A stretch of DNA of 58,031 nucleotides from Microbacteriaceae bacterium (GCA_027491295.1 JAIXWK010000002.1:1-58031); one strand, 5' to 3'. Shown: positions 33,201 through 42,887, counted from the stretch's first letter. Notes: a model not told the origin generated them from the sequence alone. A program made the numbers and translations.

Positions 33201-34370
33201 ATGGAGTCAGGTAATCAAATGAAATCATTAAATTTCGCTGTGATTGGCGGTGGCTTTATGGGCAAGGCCCATAGCATCGCCCTAGCGTCCTTCGCAATGT
33301 ACGCCTGGCCAGCACCGGCAATGCTGAATCGAGAACTTATAGTCGAAGCCAATGATCAGTTGGCCGAAGAGTCGCAAGTTAGATTCGGCTACAACAGAAA
33401 AAGCACCTCATGGATGGAAGCCGTAGAGGATCCGACTATTGATGTAATCGACGTCTTGCTGCCAAACAGCATGCATTACGACGTTGTACTAGCGGCTGTG
33501 GCAGCAGGCAAGCATGTCATTTGTGAGAAGCCTCTGGCACTGGATTCCATCACTGCTAGAGCGATGGCCGATGCCGCTGAAAAGGCTGGTGTAGTAAACC
33601 AGGTGGGCTTTAACTGGAGACTCACCCCAGCAGTGCAGCTCGCAAAGAAGCTAATCAGCGAGGGTGCTATTGGTGAAATTCGAGAGTTCCGCGGTAAATG
33701 GCTTGGTGAGTTCTTCAACGACCCAAGCGTCCCCTTGGTATGGCGATTTAAGAAAGATCAAGCGGGCTCCGGTGCGCTAGGTGACATCGGCAGTCACGTG
33801 ATTGACTTTGCACACTTTTTGGTGGGCGACATCGAAGAAGTTCTTGCAATTCAGCACACCTACGTGGACAAACGCCCACTTTTGTCTGGGTCGGGAATGG
33901 GAGACGTGGATGTCGATGACTCGACCTCCTTCATGCTGAAATTCAATTCGGGAGCAACGGGATACATTGACGCTTCTTGGTCGGCCCCTGGTCACAAGTC
34001 TGACGCTGGTTTTGAGATTCGCGGAAGTGAAGGAGCCATCTCGTTCACTTGGGAAAGAATGTCTGAGCTTCAGTATTACAGCGGCAAGGACTCATCAGAC
34101 CGTCAAGGATTCAGAACAATCTTGGTTGGTCCTCCTCATCCTTATGGTGATCTTTTTTGGCCGGTACCGGGATACCAAATTAGCTATTCCGACACAAAAG
34201 TAATTCAGCTTTTTGACTTTGCTCAAGCTGTTACAGGACAGATAGCGCGCCCCCAAACAACATTTAGGGACGGCTTAAAGTCGACTCTTGTCGAAGAGGC
34301 AGTTATTGCTTCTGCCAAATCCAACACGTGGACCAGCGTTGAGTCCGCAGATGCAAAGAGAGGTAAATGA
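33201..34370 (+). CDS. Gfo/Idh/MocA-family NAD(P)-dependent oxidoreductase
   Basis: 389 residues from ATG 33201 (ATG 33219 is an alternative). Rossmann motif VIGGGFMGKAH near the N-terminus, CEKPLA (about residue 105) with the catalytic-type Lys, GFNWRLTP, and GDIGSHVIDFAHFL with the His and Asp used in this family. It oxidises a sugar, cyclitol or glycoside hydroxyl to a ketone with NAD(P). It follows the importer by 46 bases and precedes the flavin oxidoreductase by one base, so it probably performs the first oxidation of the imported compound. Confidence 0.9.
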   Translation: MESGNQMKSLNFAVIGGGFMGKAHSIALASFAMYAWPAPAMLNRELIVEANDQLAEESQVRFGYNRKSTSWMEAVEDPTIDVIDVLLPNSMHYDVVLAAVAAGKHVICEKPLALDSITARAMADAAEKAGVVNQVGFNWRLTPAVQLAKKLISEGAIGEIREFRGKWLGEFFNDPSVPLVWRFKKDQAGSGALGDIGSHVIDFAHFLVGDIEEVLAIQHTYVDKRPLLSGSGMGDVDVDDSTSFMLKFNSGATGYIDASWSAPGHKSDAGFEIRGSEGAISFTWERMSELQYYSGKDSSDRQGFRTILVGPPHPYGDLFWPVPGYQISYSDTKVIQLFDFAQAVTGQIARPQTTFRDGLKSTLVEEAVIASAKSNTWTSVESADAKRGK

Positions 34371-34371
34371 A

Positions 34372-36237
34372 ATGACTAATCTAGATGTCCTTTACACCCC
34401 TGCAAAAATAGGTCGTTTGACTCTGAAAAACAGGTTCATTCAGTCCCCAATGCACACTCGATTTGCAACCGAATTTGGAGAGGTATCCCCCCAAATCACC
34501 AGCTACTTGCAGGAGAGGGCCCGTGGTGGGGTGAGTCTAATAATTTTAGAAAACACTGCCATCGATTGGGAAATTGGAAGAGCGGCCGGAAACCCGATAC
34601 GAATAGATCAGGATGTCTTTATATCAGGACTCAGTGACCTAACGGAGAGCATTCATCAGGAAGGCTGTCTCATCGCAGCCCAGCTTCATCACGCCGGACG
34701 CCAGAATGGCATTGGCAACACGGAGGGTGAAGTTGGCCCTGTCGCACCGTCGGCTATTGCTTCCGCTGCAATCGGGGATGTACCTCGAGAGCTGAGAAAA
34801 GACGAACTACCAAAAATTGTTGAGCAATTTGCAAAGGCCGCCAAACGGGCTGTCGATGCAGGTTTTGATATGGTCGAAATTCATGGTTCTCATGGTTATC
34901 TACTAACTCAATTTTTGTCTCCACAATCCAACGTCAGAACTGATGAATATGGTGGGTCTTTTGAGAATCGGGCTCGCTTTCCTCTCGAGGTAGTTCAGGC
35001 TGTGAGAGACGCTGTGGGGCCTGATTTCCCAGTTAGTTATCGAGTAAGCATTGAAGAACGAACCCCCGGAGGAATGGAAATCGAAGAGGGCATAGAGTTT
35101 TGCAAGCTGATTGAAGGCCTTGTAGATGTCTTTAATGTGACCGTGGCAACCTACGAATCCATGGACTCAATATTTATGATGCAGGGGGTAGAGCCAGGCC
35201 AGTTGCTTCCGCTGATTGCACGCGTGAGGGCCTCGATCAACAAACCAGTCATCGGCATCAGTAGGTTGGGTTGGGCGCTTGAGGCAAGTGCGAGCGCTGT
35301 AGAGAGTGGTGAACTGGACTTTGTTGGTTTGGCAAGAACCCAGCTGACTGACCCTCATTTGGTAAATAAGACTCAGGTTGGGGACGATGCCAGGGTTAGA
35401 CGCTGTATTGCCTGCAATGAATGTGTCGGAGGATTTCTATTCAAGGGCTGGAGACTTCACTGTGTGATTAATCCTGAGCTTGGAAACGAACACCGGCTCG
35501 GAGCCCTTTACCAAATTCAACCCAAGCGTAAAAAAGTTGGAATAATTGGCGGCGGTCCTGCAGGCTTTGAAGTAGCGCGGGCGGCGGCGCTGAGAGGTCA
35601 TAAAGTTACTGTGTTTGAAGCAAACTCCAAGCTGGGCGGCCAGGTTATAGAATCTGGAAAAGTAAAGTTCAAGTCCAGAGAGATGGATGCTTACTCGACT
35701 TTCTTCGGGGAGGAACTAAAACACCTCGGAGTTGACATTCGCCTCGGAGTGAAAATTACCGAGGATAGCCCTGAACTAGACGGGTTGGATGAAATAATCC
35801 TAGCCACCGGAGCAAAACGAGCAGGAAAACCAATGGCTGGTGCTACTGATGCCCTCGAAGCGCTTTCCCAAGGCTTTAGTAAGGGGCAGGAATACACAAT
35901 TATTGGCTCCAACGCCATCGCTCTTCACGTTGCTGCGGCAGCCGCAGAAACAGGAGCCAAGGCAACCTTGGTCACGGAAGGGAAAAATCCAGGACATGAC
36001 ATGAATCCAATTCTGTCGGGGCACTGGAATAATATTCTAAAAAGTTTGGGAGTTGAGATTGTGGATTCGTTGAAGATCCCAAAGGGTGAAGTTATACATT
36101 CACCTGATTGGGTCGCTGACGAGACTAATTGGAAAATCAAAGGCAAAGCTAAGGTCACTTCGGCCGGCTCCAAGGCCATGGGACCAGGGCTATTCAATGC
36201 AACAAAATCTGGTTTTTGGGTAGGCACTAGGGTCTAA
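34372..36237 (+). CDS. OYE-type flavin / Fe-S oxidoreductase (2,4-dienoyl-CoA reductase / trimethylamine dehydrogenase family)
   Basis: 621 residues from ATG 34372 (GAGAGG upstream; the longer frame overlaps the previous gene). The N-terminal FMN TIM barrel has LKNRFIQSPMHTRFA, AAQLHHAGRQ, FDMVEIHGSHGYLLTQFLSP and the substrate-side YGGSFENR. A 4Fe-4S motif follows, CIACNEC...LHC, then a dinucleotide fold KVGIIGGGPAGFEVARAAALRG and a second, weaker one (YTIIGSNAIAL). The family reduces unsaturated carbonyls or demethylates amines. The substrate here is unknown; it should act on a product of the neighbouring dehydrogenase. Confidence 0.88.
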   Translation: MTNLDVLYTPAKIGRLTLKNRFIQSPMHTRFATEFGEVSPQITSYLQERARGGVSLIILENTAIDWEIGRAAGNPIRIDQDVFISGLSDLTESIHQEGCLIAAQLHHAGRQNGIGNTEGEVGPVAPSAIASAAIGDVPRELRKDELPKIVEQFAKAAKRAVDAGFDMVEIHGSHGYLLTQFLSPQSNVRTDEYGGSFENRARFPLEVVQAVRDAVGPDFPVSYRVSIEERTPGGMEIEEGIEFCKLIEGLVDVFNVTVATYESMDSIFMMQGVEPGQLLPLIARVRASINKPVIGISRLGWALEASASAVESGELDFVGLARTQLTDPHLVNKTQVGDDARVRRCIACNECVGGFLFKGWRLHCVINPELGNEHRLGALYQIQPKRKKVGIIGGGPAGFEVARAAALRGHKVTVFEANSKLGGQVIESGKVKFKSREMDAYSTFFGEELKHLGVDIRLGVKITEDSPELDGLDEIILATGAKRAGKPMAGATDALEALSQGFSKGQEYTIIGSNAIALHVAAAAAETGAKATLVTEGKNPGHDMNPILSGHWNNILKSLGVEIVDSLKIPKGEVIHSPDWVADETNWKIKGKAKVTSAGSKAMGPGLFNATKSGFWVGTRV

Positions 36238-37028
36238 TGCGAAACGTTTACGCTACAGCTCGGCACGCCGTAATCCTAGAAACCATTAGGAGATCTGGGT
36301 ACGTGAGGATTGGCGACCTAATTGAAAAATTGGATGTATCCCCAGTAACCGTCCACAGAGATTTAGATTACCTGGCAAAAACTAATTCTCTGAAGCGAGT
36401 GAGGGGTGGTGCTAGAAGCTTCGAGCACGGTACTCACGAGATTAAAACAGACTACGTGTTACGAGAGGCCCAAGCTCCAGAACTAAAGTACCAAATTGCC
36501 GAATTTGCCAGAGCCAAAGTTGAAAATGGCACCACTATTTTCCTCGACGCGTCGACGACCGCTTTTGCATTGGCTTTGGCTCTTGAAAGAAATCCCCCAA
36601 TCGGGCTTACGGTAGTAACGAACTCGAACACCATTGCCTTTCATCTGCGATCTCCAAAAATCAAGCTCATTGTTGTGCCCGGAGAAATTGATCAATCCGT
36701 GAGGGCTATTGCGGGAACCTGGACAATCAAATTTCTAGAGAGCATGCACTTTACTATCGCTTTTATTTCGGCGGCTGGAATATCTCTAACCGCTGGACTG
36801 ACAACTAGCCAGAAAAGCCTTGCAGACATTTCGGAGACCGTACTCAACCGAAGCGATACAAGTTTCGCCTTGCTTGATTCAACGAAATTTGGAACAACTG
36901 CGCTGATTCCTTTGGCTAAGCAAGCCAAAGTAACTTCAATAATTACTGACGACAGTCTTTCGGCTTCAGAAATAATGAAATATAGGGAAGCCGGTTGGCC
37001 GATTAGCACGCCATCAGGCGGTAAATAG
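36237..37028 (+). CDS. DeoR-family transcriptional regulator
   Basis: 263 residues; the ATG shares one base with the preceding stop (TAATG). N-terminal HTH: HAVILETIRRSGYVRIGDLIEKLDVSPVTVHRDLDYLAKTNSLKRVRGGA. The DeoR sensor domain has FLDASTTAFALALAL, TVVTNSNTIAFHL, VVPGEID and FISAAGIS. DeoR proteins normally repress catabolic operons and respond to a phosphorylated sugar. Its location inside the operon points to autoregulation through the inverted repeat at 29061. Confidence 0.92.
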   Translation: MRNVYATARHAVILETIRRSGYVRIGDLIEKLDVSPVTVHRDLDYLAKTNSLKRVRGGARSFEHGTHEIKTDYVLREAQAPELKYQIAEFARAKVENGTTIFLDASTTAFALALALERNPPIGLTVVTNSNTIAFHLRSPKIKLIVVPGEIDQSVRAIAGTWTIKFLESMHFTIAFISAAGISLTAGLTTSQKSLADISETVLNRSDTSFALLDSTKFGTTALIPLAKQAKVTSIITDDSLSASEIMKYREAGWPISTPSGGK

Positions 37029-37029
37029 C

Positions 37030-38271
37030 TTGCATTCAACCAAAACTGTCGCCCTAATTGGAACTCTTGATACCAAAGGCGCTGAAATCGCTTATGCACG
37101 CGACAAGCTGCTGACCTTAGGGGTAAATTCCTTCGTTATTGATTCTGGAATTATGGGATTGCCTGGAATGATTCCTGATTTGACTCGCGAGGAAGTCGCG
37201 CAGTTTTCGGGACGAACGCTGCTGGAGATTCAAAATTCGGGAGGCAGAGGCAACGCCGTAGAGATAATGCAAATAGGTCTAGCCAAAGCCGTTTCTAGTC
37301 TTTACGAAGCCGGCACCATCCAAGGCCTGTTATGTTTTGGCGGTGCCGAAGGGGCACTAATGGGTGCCCATGCCGCGCAATCTCTCCCCATCGGGGTTCC
37401 CAAGGTAATCGTGTCCCCCAGTGCATCTGGTCGGCGAGAATTTGGACCCTTTATTGGCAAAAGCGACATCGTGGTTATGCATTCCGTAATTGATATTCTT
37501 GGACTCAATGCTGTCTCTAAATCAGTATTCGATAATGCGGTCGCGGCGATAGCCGGAATGGTTAGTTGGGGTGGAACCCTACCTAAAAGCACAAGGCCCT
37601 GTGTTGGAATTACCATGCTTGGTCAAACCACACCCGGTGTGATGGTTCTAGCTAAAGATCTCGATGACGCTGGTTACGAAACAATAATTTTTCACGCCAA
37701 TGGCATCGGCGGACCGGCCATGGACGATTTGGTCGAATCGGGAGTGTTCGTTGGGGTCATTGACTTCACGATTTCAGAATTGGCGAATTCGATTCACGGC
37801 GGATTGCATGCCACATCAGATTCTAGAATGCGGGCAGCAGTGACATTAGGAATTCCTCTTTTGGTAGTTCCCGGTGCTGGGGACTTCTTTAACCAAGGTG
37901 CTGTTGAAAATCTGCCCAAGGAATTTTTGGCACGGAAACACTATCGCCATAACACCGTTGCCACTCTTGTTCGAATTAACTCGGAAGAGTCCGTAATTTT
38001 GGGTGAGCGGCTGGCAAAAATACTTACGGGCGCTACAGCTCCAACCTGTGTAGTAGTCCCAACGAAGGGCTTATCTCTGATAGGAGTGTTTGGCGGTCCA
38101 CTTTATGATCCCGACGCCGATAGGGCCCTGGCTCAGTCTTGTGAAATGAACCTGCCCGCTGGGATAGGTTTTGAACGCGTTGATTTGGATATCAACAATG
38201 AACAGTTTGGTCATCACGTGGCAACAAAGTTCCTCGAACTAATGAAGCAAGATCAACTCAGAAAGCTATAG
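37030..38271 (+). CDS. Tm-1-like / UPF0261 family protein
   Basis: 413 residues, TTG start one base after the DeoR stop. Family features: KTVALIGTLDTKGAEIAYARD at the start, NSGGRGNAVEIMQIGLAKAVSSL, LLCFGGAEGALMGAHAAQSLPIGVPKVIVSP, then DIVVMHSVIDILGLN, and ITMLGQTTPGVM opening the second half. This matches the UPF0261/Tm-1-like ATP-binding family, whose enzymatic role is unclear. The plant Tm-1 has an additional TIM-barrel domain, which is absent here and has no separate gene nearby. Convergent with the GntR gene, with a 6-base overlap of 3' ends. Confidence 0.85.
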   Translation: MHSTKTVALIGTLDTKGAEIAYARDKLLTLGVNSFVIDSGIMGLPGMIPDLTREEVAQFSGRTLLEIQNSGGRGNAVEIMQIGLAKAVSSLYEAGTIQGLLCFGGAEGALMGAHAAQSLPIGVPKVIVSPSASGRREFGPFIGKSDIVVMHSVIDILGLNAVSKSVFDNAVAAIAGMVSWGGTLPKSTRPCVGITMLGQTTPGVMVLAKDLDDAGYETIIFHANGIGGPAMDDLVESGVFVGVIDFTISELANSIHGGLHATSDSRMRAAVTLGIPLLVVPGAGDFFNQGAVENLPKEFLARKHYRHNTVATLVRINSEESVILGERLAKILTGATAPTCVVVPTKGLSLIGVFGGPLYDPDADRALAQSCEMNLPAGIGFERVDLDINNEQFGHHVATKFLELMKQDQLRKL

Positions 38272-38997
38272 CTTCTGGCCCTGGATACTGCTGCCGACGA
38301 ATTCATCTCCAACGAAGCTCTCAAGCTGAGACACCAAATCAAGAACGCTTTTCCGCATGTGGTTGATGTGATTGTTGACGGCCAACTCAATAGCCACTAA
38401 ATCTCGACGTTGAACTGCTCTAGCGAGCTCCAAATGCTCTTCAGAGCATGAGTTCAACCTTGAGTGGTGGCTGGCGCTCCTCAACCAAAATCGATGGACT
38501 CTCCTTCTAATCTGAATAGAAATAGAACGAATGAGTTCGTTATCACTGAGGTTTTGGATCATTTCGTGGAACTGAGCGTCCACTGTGGTCCACTGCTCGG
38601 AGCTGCCCTCGAGTGATGCAGCCACCATCTGTTCGCCCAAAAGGATGAGTTTTTCGGCCTGTTCGGAAGAGGCGTTGGTAGCCGCGCGCTTGTAACTCAA
38701 TGAATCTAGGACTTGGAGTACGTCACAAGAGTCATTCACTTCTTTTGCGCTAGGCGCAGTTACAGTGAACCTCGCAGCACTAGTTCGCCTAAGAAGTCCC
38801 TGCTGTTCAAGTCTTTGCAGGGCTTCTCGTATGGGGGTTCGACTAATTCCCAATTTGGCTGCAACTTTTGCTTCCGTGAGAGAAACTCCAACGGTTAAGC
38901 GAAAGTTGGTTATCTCATCAAGTAACCAGTCGTAGGCACCATCGACTAACGATGGACTGCTTTTTGCGAGTGCTGAAGAGTTCATTACTTCGTTCAT
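38266..38997 (-). CDS. GntR-family (FadR subfamily) transcriptional regulator
   Basis: 243 residues. The winged helix is AYDWLLDEITNFRLTVGVSLTEAKVAAKLGISRTPIREALQRLEQQGLLRRTSAARFTV. A helical FCD ligand domain follows with D, H and H residues (VDAQFHEMIQNLSDNELI..., about residues 145-200) that usually bind a metal and an organic acid. It is the last gene of the minus-strand group and probably controls the FAD oxidase/creatininase operon and the divergent hydroxyacid dehydrogenase. Confidence 0.92.
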   Translation of the reverse strand: MNEVMNSSALAKSSPSLVDGAYDWLLDEITNFRLTVGVSLTEAKVAAKLGISRTPIREALQRLEQQGLLRRTSAARFTVTAPSAKEVNDSCDVLQVLDSLSYKRAATNASSEQAEKLILLGEQMVAASLEGSSEQWTTVDAQFHEMIQNLSDNELIRSISIQIRRRVHRFWLRSASHHSRLNSCSEEHLELARAVQRRDLVAIELAVNNHINHMRKSVLDLVSQLESFVGDEFVGSSIQGQKL

Positions 38998-39018
38998 TTG
39001 AGGTCTCTATATTTATAG

Positions 39019-39936
39019 CTACATGACTCGATTGACGAATTCGCGAGTGTGAACGTTAACCGGGACTGCTTGTAGTTCCAAAATTCCCCTGGCAACGTGT
39101 TCGGAAAGTCTCCTAAAAGCTTCCTCTCCTTTTTCCTTGGTCGCCCTCATTGGGTTACCAATCACGCCATTCTCCACAAATTCATGGTGATCCATAGGAA
39201 AAGAAAAGTACTTGAATCCTTCGAAGTCGGTGTCGGGCATACCGTCGTTCTTCTTGAACCCATCAGGTAGAAATGCTGGTGAGTGCGCGCGGGTGTCAAC
39301 GGCTCTTTCCATTCGAACCAAATTCTCATTCCAAGCCATGTCTTGGCTTGTCTCAAGTTCACTTGAATGCCAGCCCGGAGTCTCCTCTACTGGGTTCTCG
39401 AGAAGCCCATCAAGTATTCCCACGTAGTTCTCCATGTAGGGCTTGACGAACGAAATGAGTGCCCCAGTTTCATACCGTAGCTGACGAAGAACTGGATCGA
39501 CAACCTTAACATTTGAACCATGGCCATTTATGAAAATTATGCGATTGAAACCATGGTGAATAAGGCTTCTTGCCACGTCGTGCATAAATGCCAGCAGGGT
39601 ACTACTCCTGAGTGTTATGGTTCCCCGTCCCTCACCTGGACCATACATGTGCTGTGGTGAGTAACCGGCCCAGATAGGTGGGGTATGCAATACCCCAATG
39701 GCTTCTGCAACCCGCTCCGTTATTTCTGTCGCAGTAATTGTGTCGGTCAATAGCGGAAGATGTGGACCGTGTTGCTCAGTTGAGGCCATGGGGATCAAAA
39801 CCGTGTCCTTGGTGGTCAGATACTCTCTAATGTCGACGTAACTGAGTTCAGCTAGATTCCAAGACCTGAATTTTGAGCGAAAATCCTCGTCTCCTTCGGT
39901 TACTCGGTTCACTTTCAGTGGTTCTAATCTAGGCAT
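39019..39936 (-). CDS. Creatininase-family amidohydrolase
   Basis: 305 residues. Metal-binding motifs of the family: PMASTEQHGPHLPLLTDT (E, H, D), FINGHGSN and GWHSSELETS (H, E). The insert YSPQHMYGPGEGRGTITLRSSTLL is typical. Members hydrolyse cyclic amides and related bonds (creatinine, peptide ends), using Zn/Mn. It is 21 bases upstream of the GntR gene and 40 downstream of the FAD oxidase. It may open a lactam or lactone intermediate in this pathway; that is inference. Confidence 0.85.
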   Translation of the reverse strand: MPRLEPLKVNRVTEGDEDFRSKFRSWNLAELSYVDIREYLTTKDTVLIPMASTEQHGPHLPLLTDTITATEITERVAEAIGVLHTPPIWAGYSPQHMYGPGEGRGTITLRSSTLLAFMHDVARSLIHHGFNRIIFINGHGSNVKVVDPVLRQLRYETGALISFVKPYMENYVGILDGLLENPVEETPGWHSSELETSQDMAWNENLVRMERAVDTRAHSPAFLPDGFKKNDGMPDTDFEGFKYFSFPMDHHEFVENGVIGNPMRATKEKGEEAFRRLSEHVARGILELQAVPVNVHTREFVNRVM

Positions 39937-39976
39937 ATGCCTTACGTCCTTTCTGCAGCTTAATTAGGGATTCATT

Positions 39977-41449
39977 TCAGAGGCGCGAAGAAGGTGGTCC
40001 AAAGCCAAGTTTTCCGGGATTCATAATGCCCTGAGGGTCCCAGGCTCGACGCATTTCCTTGATCAGGTCAAACATGGTCCCAAGCTGAGGACGCATGAAC
40101 CGTCCAAGCTTTAGACCGATTCCGTGATGCTCGTTGACTGTTCCACCATGTCGGAGTGATTCTTCGACGCCAGCTTCCCAAACTCGATCATGCAATTCAA
40201 GAGCTTTCGCAGGATCCTCGGGGACATTGTCGATATAAAAGCGATCATAAATCATGGTTCCCCAATCAAACCAATGGGAGAAATGCGCTGAATATCGAGC
40301 ACCGTACTCGGCAAATTCAGTTTCAATTCTGGCCTTCTTGGCCATATAAATCGCTGGTACGTCACGAAAACGTGCAACGGTGTCAAAGGTTCCGTAAAGC
40401 ATGGGTGGCTGCGGTAACTTACCTGGTGCGTAGGGTTCGTATTTACCCTCCCACCAAATTTCACCAACCGAAGGTCCAAGAGAAGTTCCCGTGGCTTTCA
40501 GGCAAAGTGCCTCGATGGCCTTGACTTCGTAATCAACCAGACCTTCAGGCCCATCGCACATGATCACCATCAGGGTTCCCGTGAATGGTGTGCCGACCCA
40601 ATCCGCCAATTTTTGGCTGTCGAGCTCGTCGTAGAGTCGGATAACTGCGGGCCTTAGTCGATTGGTCATGATCAGACGGCCAGCTTCAATTCCTGCAAAG
40701 ATATTTGGGAAACTGAAAGAAAGAAACTTTCGAGTTTCTGGCAAAGGGTCAAGGCGCATCGTCAGTTCTGTCAAGACACCTAGTGTGCCTTCAGAACCAA
40801 CAAAGGCCTGAAGCAAATCTGGTCCCGTTGCGTGACTGGGTACTGGAAGAGTTTCAACAGTCCGTCCTGGAGCAACAACAGCCTTAATTCTCATGACCAT
40901 GTCTTCAGCCTTGCCATACTTAGTGGACAAAACTCCAGAACCACGAGCGGCCACGTAACCACCTACGGTGGCTCCCATGTGATACGCGCCAGGGTAATGA
41001 GGAAGCATTAAGCCGTGCTCATTAAGTGTTTTTTCCAAGGTTGGTCCGTCAAGCCCTGACTCGACTGTTAGAACTAAGCTTTCCTCGTCGATTTCAATAA
41101 TTCGATTTAAACCCTTGAGATCAATTGCGATCCCTCCATAGGGAGCAAAAGTTCCACCCTGTGTCCCGGTCCCCCCTCCTCTGGGAATCACGGGGATTCC
41201 ATAATCGGCGGCAAGCCTGACCACCCGCTCAACATCAGCGTGATTCTTTGGCTTTACAACGAAATCGGGTCCAGGCACCTCATGGCCATTGAGCATGAAA
41301 TATCTTGACATCCAGGACCAGTCCTGAGCTGCGGCCTGTGCTGCAGTGTATGAGGTTTCAACGGCTTCCGGCCCCAATATCCACATCAACTCCCGGGCAA
41401 TTTGACCCTTCAGGAACCCGCGTCCTGAAAATGAGTAAGACTCTTCCAC
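39977..41449 (-). CDS. FAD-linked hydroxyacid oxidase/dehydrogenase (GlcD / D-lactate dehydrogenase type)
   Basis: 490 residues, GTG start with AGGAG. The FAD-binding PCMH domain has IPVIPRGGGTGTQGGTFAPYGGIAIDL, MGATVGGYVAARGSG and FVGSEGTLGVLTELT. The C-terminal domain has GTVNEHHGIGLKLG with the metal/substrate His pair, and MNPGKLG ends it. These are the family's motifs for oxidising D-2-hydroxyacids or glycolate-like compounds. The specific substrate is uncertain. It leads a minus-strand operon with creatininase and gntR. Confidence 0.88.
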   Translation of the reverse strand: MEESYSFSGRGFLKGQIARELMWILGPEAVETSYTAAQAAAQDWSWMSRYFMLNGHEVPGPDFVVKPKNHADVERVVRLAADYGIPVIPRGGGTGTQGGTFAPYGGIAIDLKGLNRIIEIDEESLVLTVESGLDGPTLEKTLNEHGLMLPHYPGAYHMGATVGGYVAARGSGVLSTKYGKAEDMVMRIKAVVAPGRTVETLPVPSHATGPDLLQAFVGSEGTLGVLTELTMRLDPLPETRKFLSFSFPNIFAGIEAGRLIMTNRLRPAVIRLYDELDSQKLADWVGTPFTGTLMVIMCDGPEGLVDYEVKAIEALCLKATGTSLGPSVGEIWWEGKYEPYAPGKLPQPPMLYGTFDTVARFRDVPAIYMAKKARIETEFAEYGARYSAHFSHWFDWGTMIYDRFYIDNVPEDPAKALELHDRVWEAGVEESLRHGGTVNEHHGIGLKLGRFMRPQLGTMFDLIKEMRRAWDPQGIMNPGKLGFGPPSSRL

Positions 41450-41483
41450 CCGGCAGCTCCTAATTTTGTTTTCAGAAATTGTA

Positions 41484-41503
41484 TGTATGCATTGTGGTAT
41501 ACA
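41484..41503. promoter_or_regulatory. Candidate operator TGTAT-N10-ATACA in the divergent promoter region
   Basis: An inverted repeat with 5-bp arms lying between the FAD oxidase (minus) and hydroxyacid dehydrogenase (plus) genes. A TACAAT box for the minus gene overlaps its left edge. The GntR regulator is the natural candidate to bind it. Confidence 0.4.
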
Positions 41504-41598
41504 CTACATGAGTAAAGAGCGCCAAAGACCAATTTGAGAGATTTATCGGCTCCATACCGAAAATCCTGGACAATGACTGGCTTTCCCTCGGAGGGGCT

Positions 41599-42831
41599 AT
41601 GAAACGCAGATTCCCCAGAGTTCGTGACCTTGTTCCTCTGCTCAAGTTCAAAAGGTTTGAGCCAAACCCAAGAAAAAGACGCTTAGCGGCAGCACTGACT
41701 ATTTGGGATCTAAGGACGATAGCCAAGCGTCGAACGCCACAGGCTCCCTTCGACTACTGCGATGGTTCAGCAGAGCAGGAAATCTCAATCGCGCGGGCTC
41801 GTCAAGCATTTCTGGACATCGAATTTCAGCCGAGAGTCCTTCAGGACGTTTCGACCGTCCAAACCGATTCAATGGTCCTCGGTAAAAAAGTAGATTGGCC
41901 GGTGGGGATTGCACCAACTGGGTTCACTCGAATGATGCACGCTGAAGGCGAAATTGCTGGCTCAAGGGTAGCTGGAGAATTTGGTATTCCTTTTTGTCTC
42001 TCCACTATGGGTACTGCCTCCATTGAAGAGGTGAGATCAAATAACCCCAATGGAAGAAATTGGTTCCAGCTCTACATGTGGAAAAACCGTGATCGTTCAA
42101 TGGAACTGGTAGACCGAGCCAACAAGGCAGGTTTTGACACTCTTATACTCACGGTTGATGTGCCTGTGGCGGGGGCCAGGCTCAGAGATAAACGCAACGG
42201 TATGTCAATCCCCCCAGCGCTGACGGTGAAAACAATCCTCAATGCAGTTCCTCGCCCAGAGTGGTGGTGGAATTTTCTGACCACCGAGCCGCTAAAGTTC
42301 GCAAGTTTAGAAAACTGGAATGGCACGGTAGCTGAGCTGCTGGATAGCATGTTCGATCCAACCGTCACTATTGAAGACCTAAAGTGGATACGCCAGCAGT
42401 GGCCCGGAAAATTGTCAGTCAAGGGCGTGCAGACCCTCGAGGATGCCAAGAGGATTACTGCTGCTGGAGTGGACGCGATAGTTCTCTCAAATCATGGCGG
42501 CCGGCAGCTTGACCGGGCACCGGTGCCCTTTCTGCTGTTACCAAGAGTCGTAAAAGAACTTGGTAAAGACGTCGAGATTCACCTAGATACAGGAATAATG
42601 TGCGGAGCAGACGTTGTTGCGGCTCTTGCTATGGGCGCCAATTTCACAATGATTGGGCGAGCGTACCTTTACGGACTTATGGCAGGCGGCGAAGAAGGAG
42701 TGCGGCGCGCATTGGAAATCATAACGAGTGACATTACAAGAACCCTAAAGCTGCTAGGAGTCAATTCCGTTAATGAGCTTGAACCAGGGCACGTCCGTCA
42801 AATTTGGTCTCAGAAAAACCTTACGAGCTAG
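41599..42831 (+). CDS. lldD: FMN-dependent alpha-hydroxyacid dehydrogenase (L-lactate dehydrogenase type)
   Basis: 410 residues; GGAGGGG upstream. The FMN TIM barrel shows [66 protein letters not shown], the catalytic [12 protein letters not shown] (His and Arg) and [20 protein letters not shown]. It oxidises L-2-hydroxyacids to 2-oxoacids, passing electrons to quinone or oxygen. The N-terminal extension before the barrel is common in actinobacterial LldD. Divergent from the FAD oxidase, giving the cluster both D- and L-type hydroxyacid oxidation. Confidence 0.9.
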   Translation: MKRRFPRVRDLVPLLKFKRFEPNPRKRRLAAALTIWDLRTIAKRRTPQAPFDYCDGSAEQEISIARARQAFLDIEFQPRVLQDVSTVQTDSMVLGKKVDWPVGIAPTGFTRMMHAEGEIAGSRVAGEFGIPFCLSTMGTASIEEVRSNNPNGRNWFQLYMWKNRDRSMELVDRANKAGFDTLILTVDVPVAGARLRDKRNGMSIPPALTVKTILNAVPRPEWWWNFLTTEPLKFASLENWNGTVAELLDSMFDPTVTIEDLKWIRQQWPGKLSVKGVQTLEDAKRITAAGVDAIVLSNHGGRQLDRAPVPFLLLPRVVKELGKDVEIHLDTGIMCGADVVAALAMGANFTMIGRAYLYGLMAGGEEGVRRALEIITSDITRTLKLLGVNSVNELEPGHVRQIWSQKNLTS

Positions 42832-42887
42832 GCCTAGCTGCGAATCAAGACAGACTGGTTACGCTAGCGAAAGCTGGATGCTTCTAC

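Noticed and set aside
39019-42831. Creatininase-family plus lldD-like genes as a mycofactocin cluster
   Set aside because: There is no radical SAM maturase, precursor peptide or MftB/MftF, and the lldD protein has the N-terminal features of actinobacterial L-lactate dehydrogenase.
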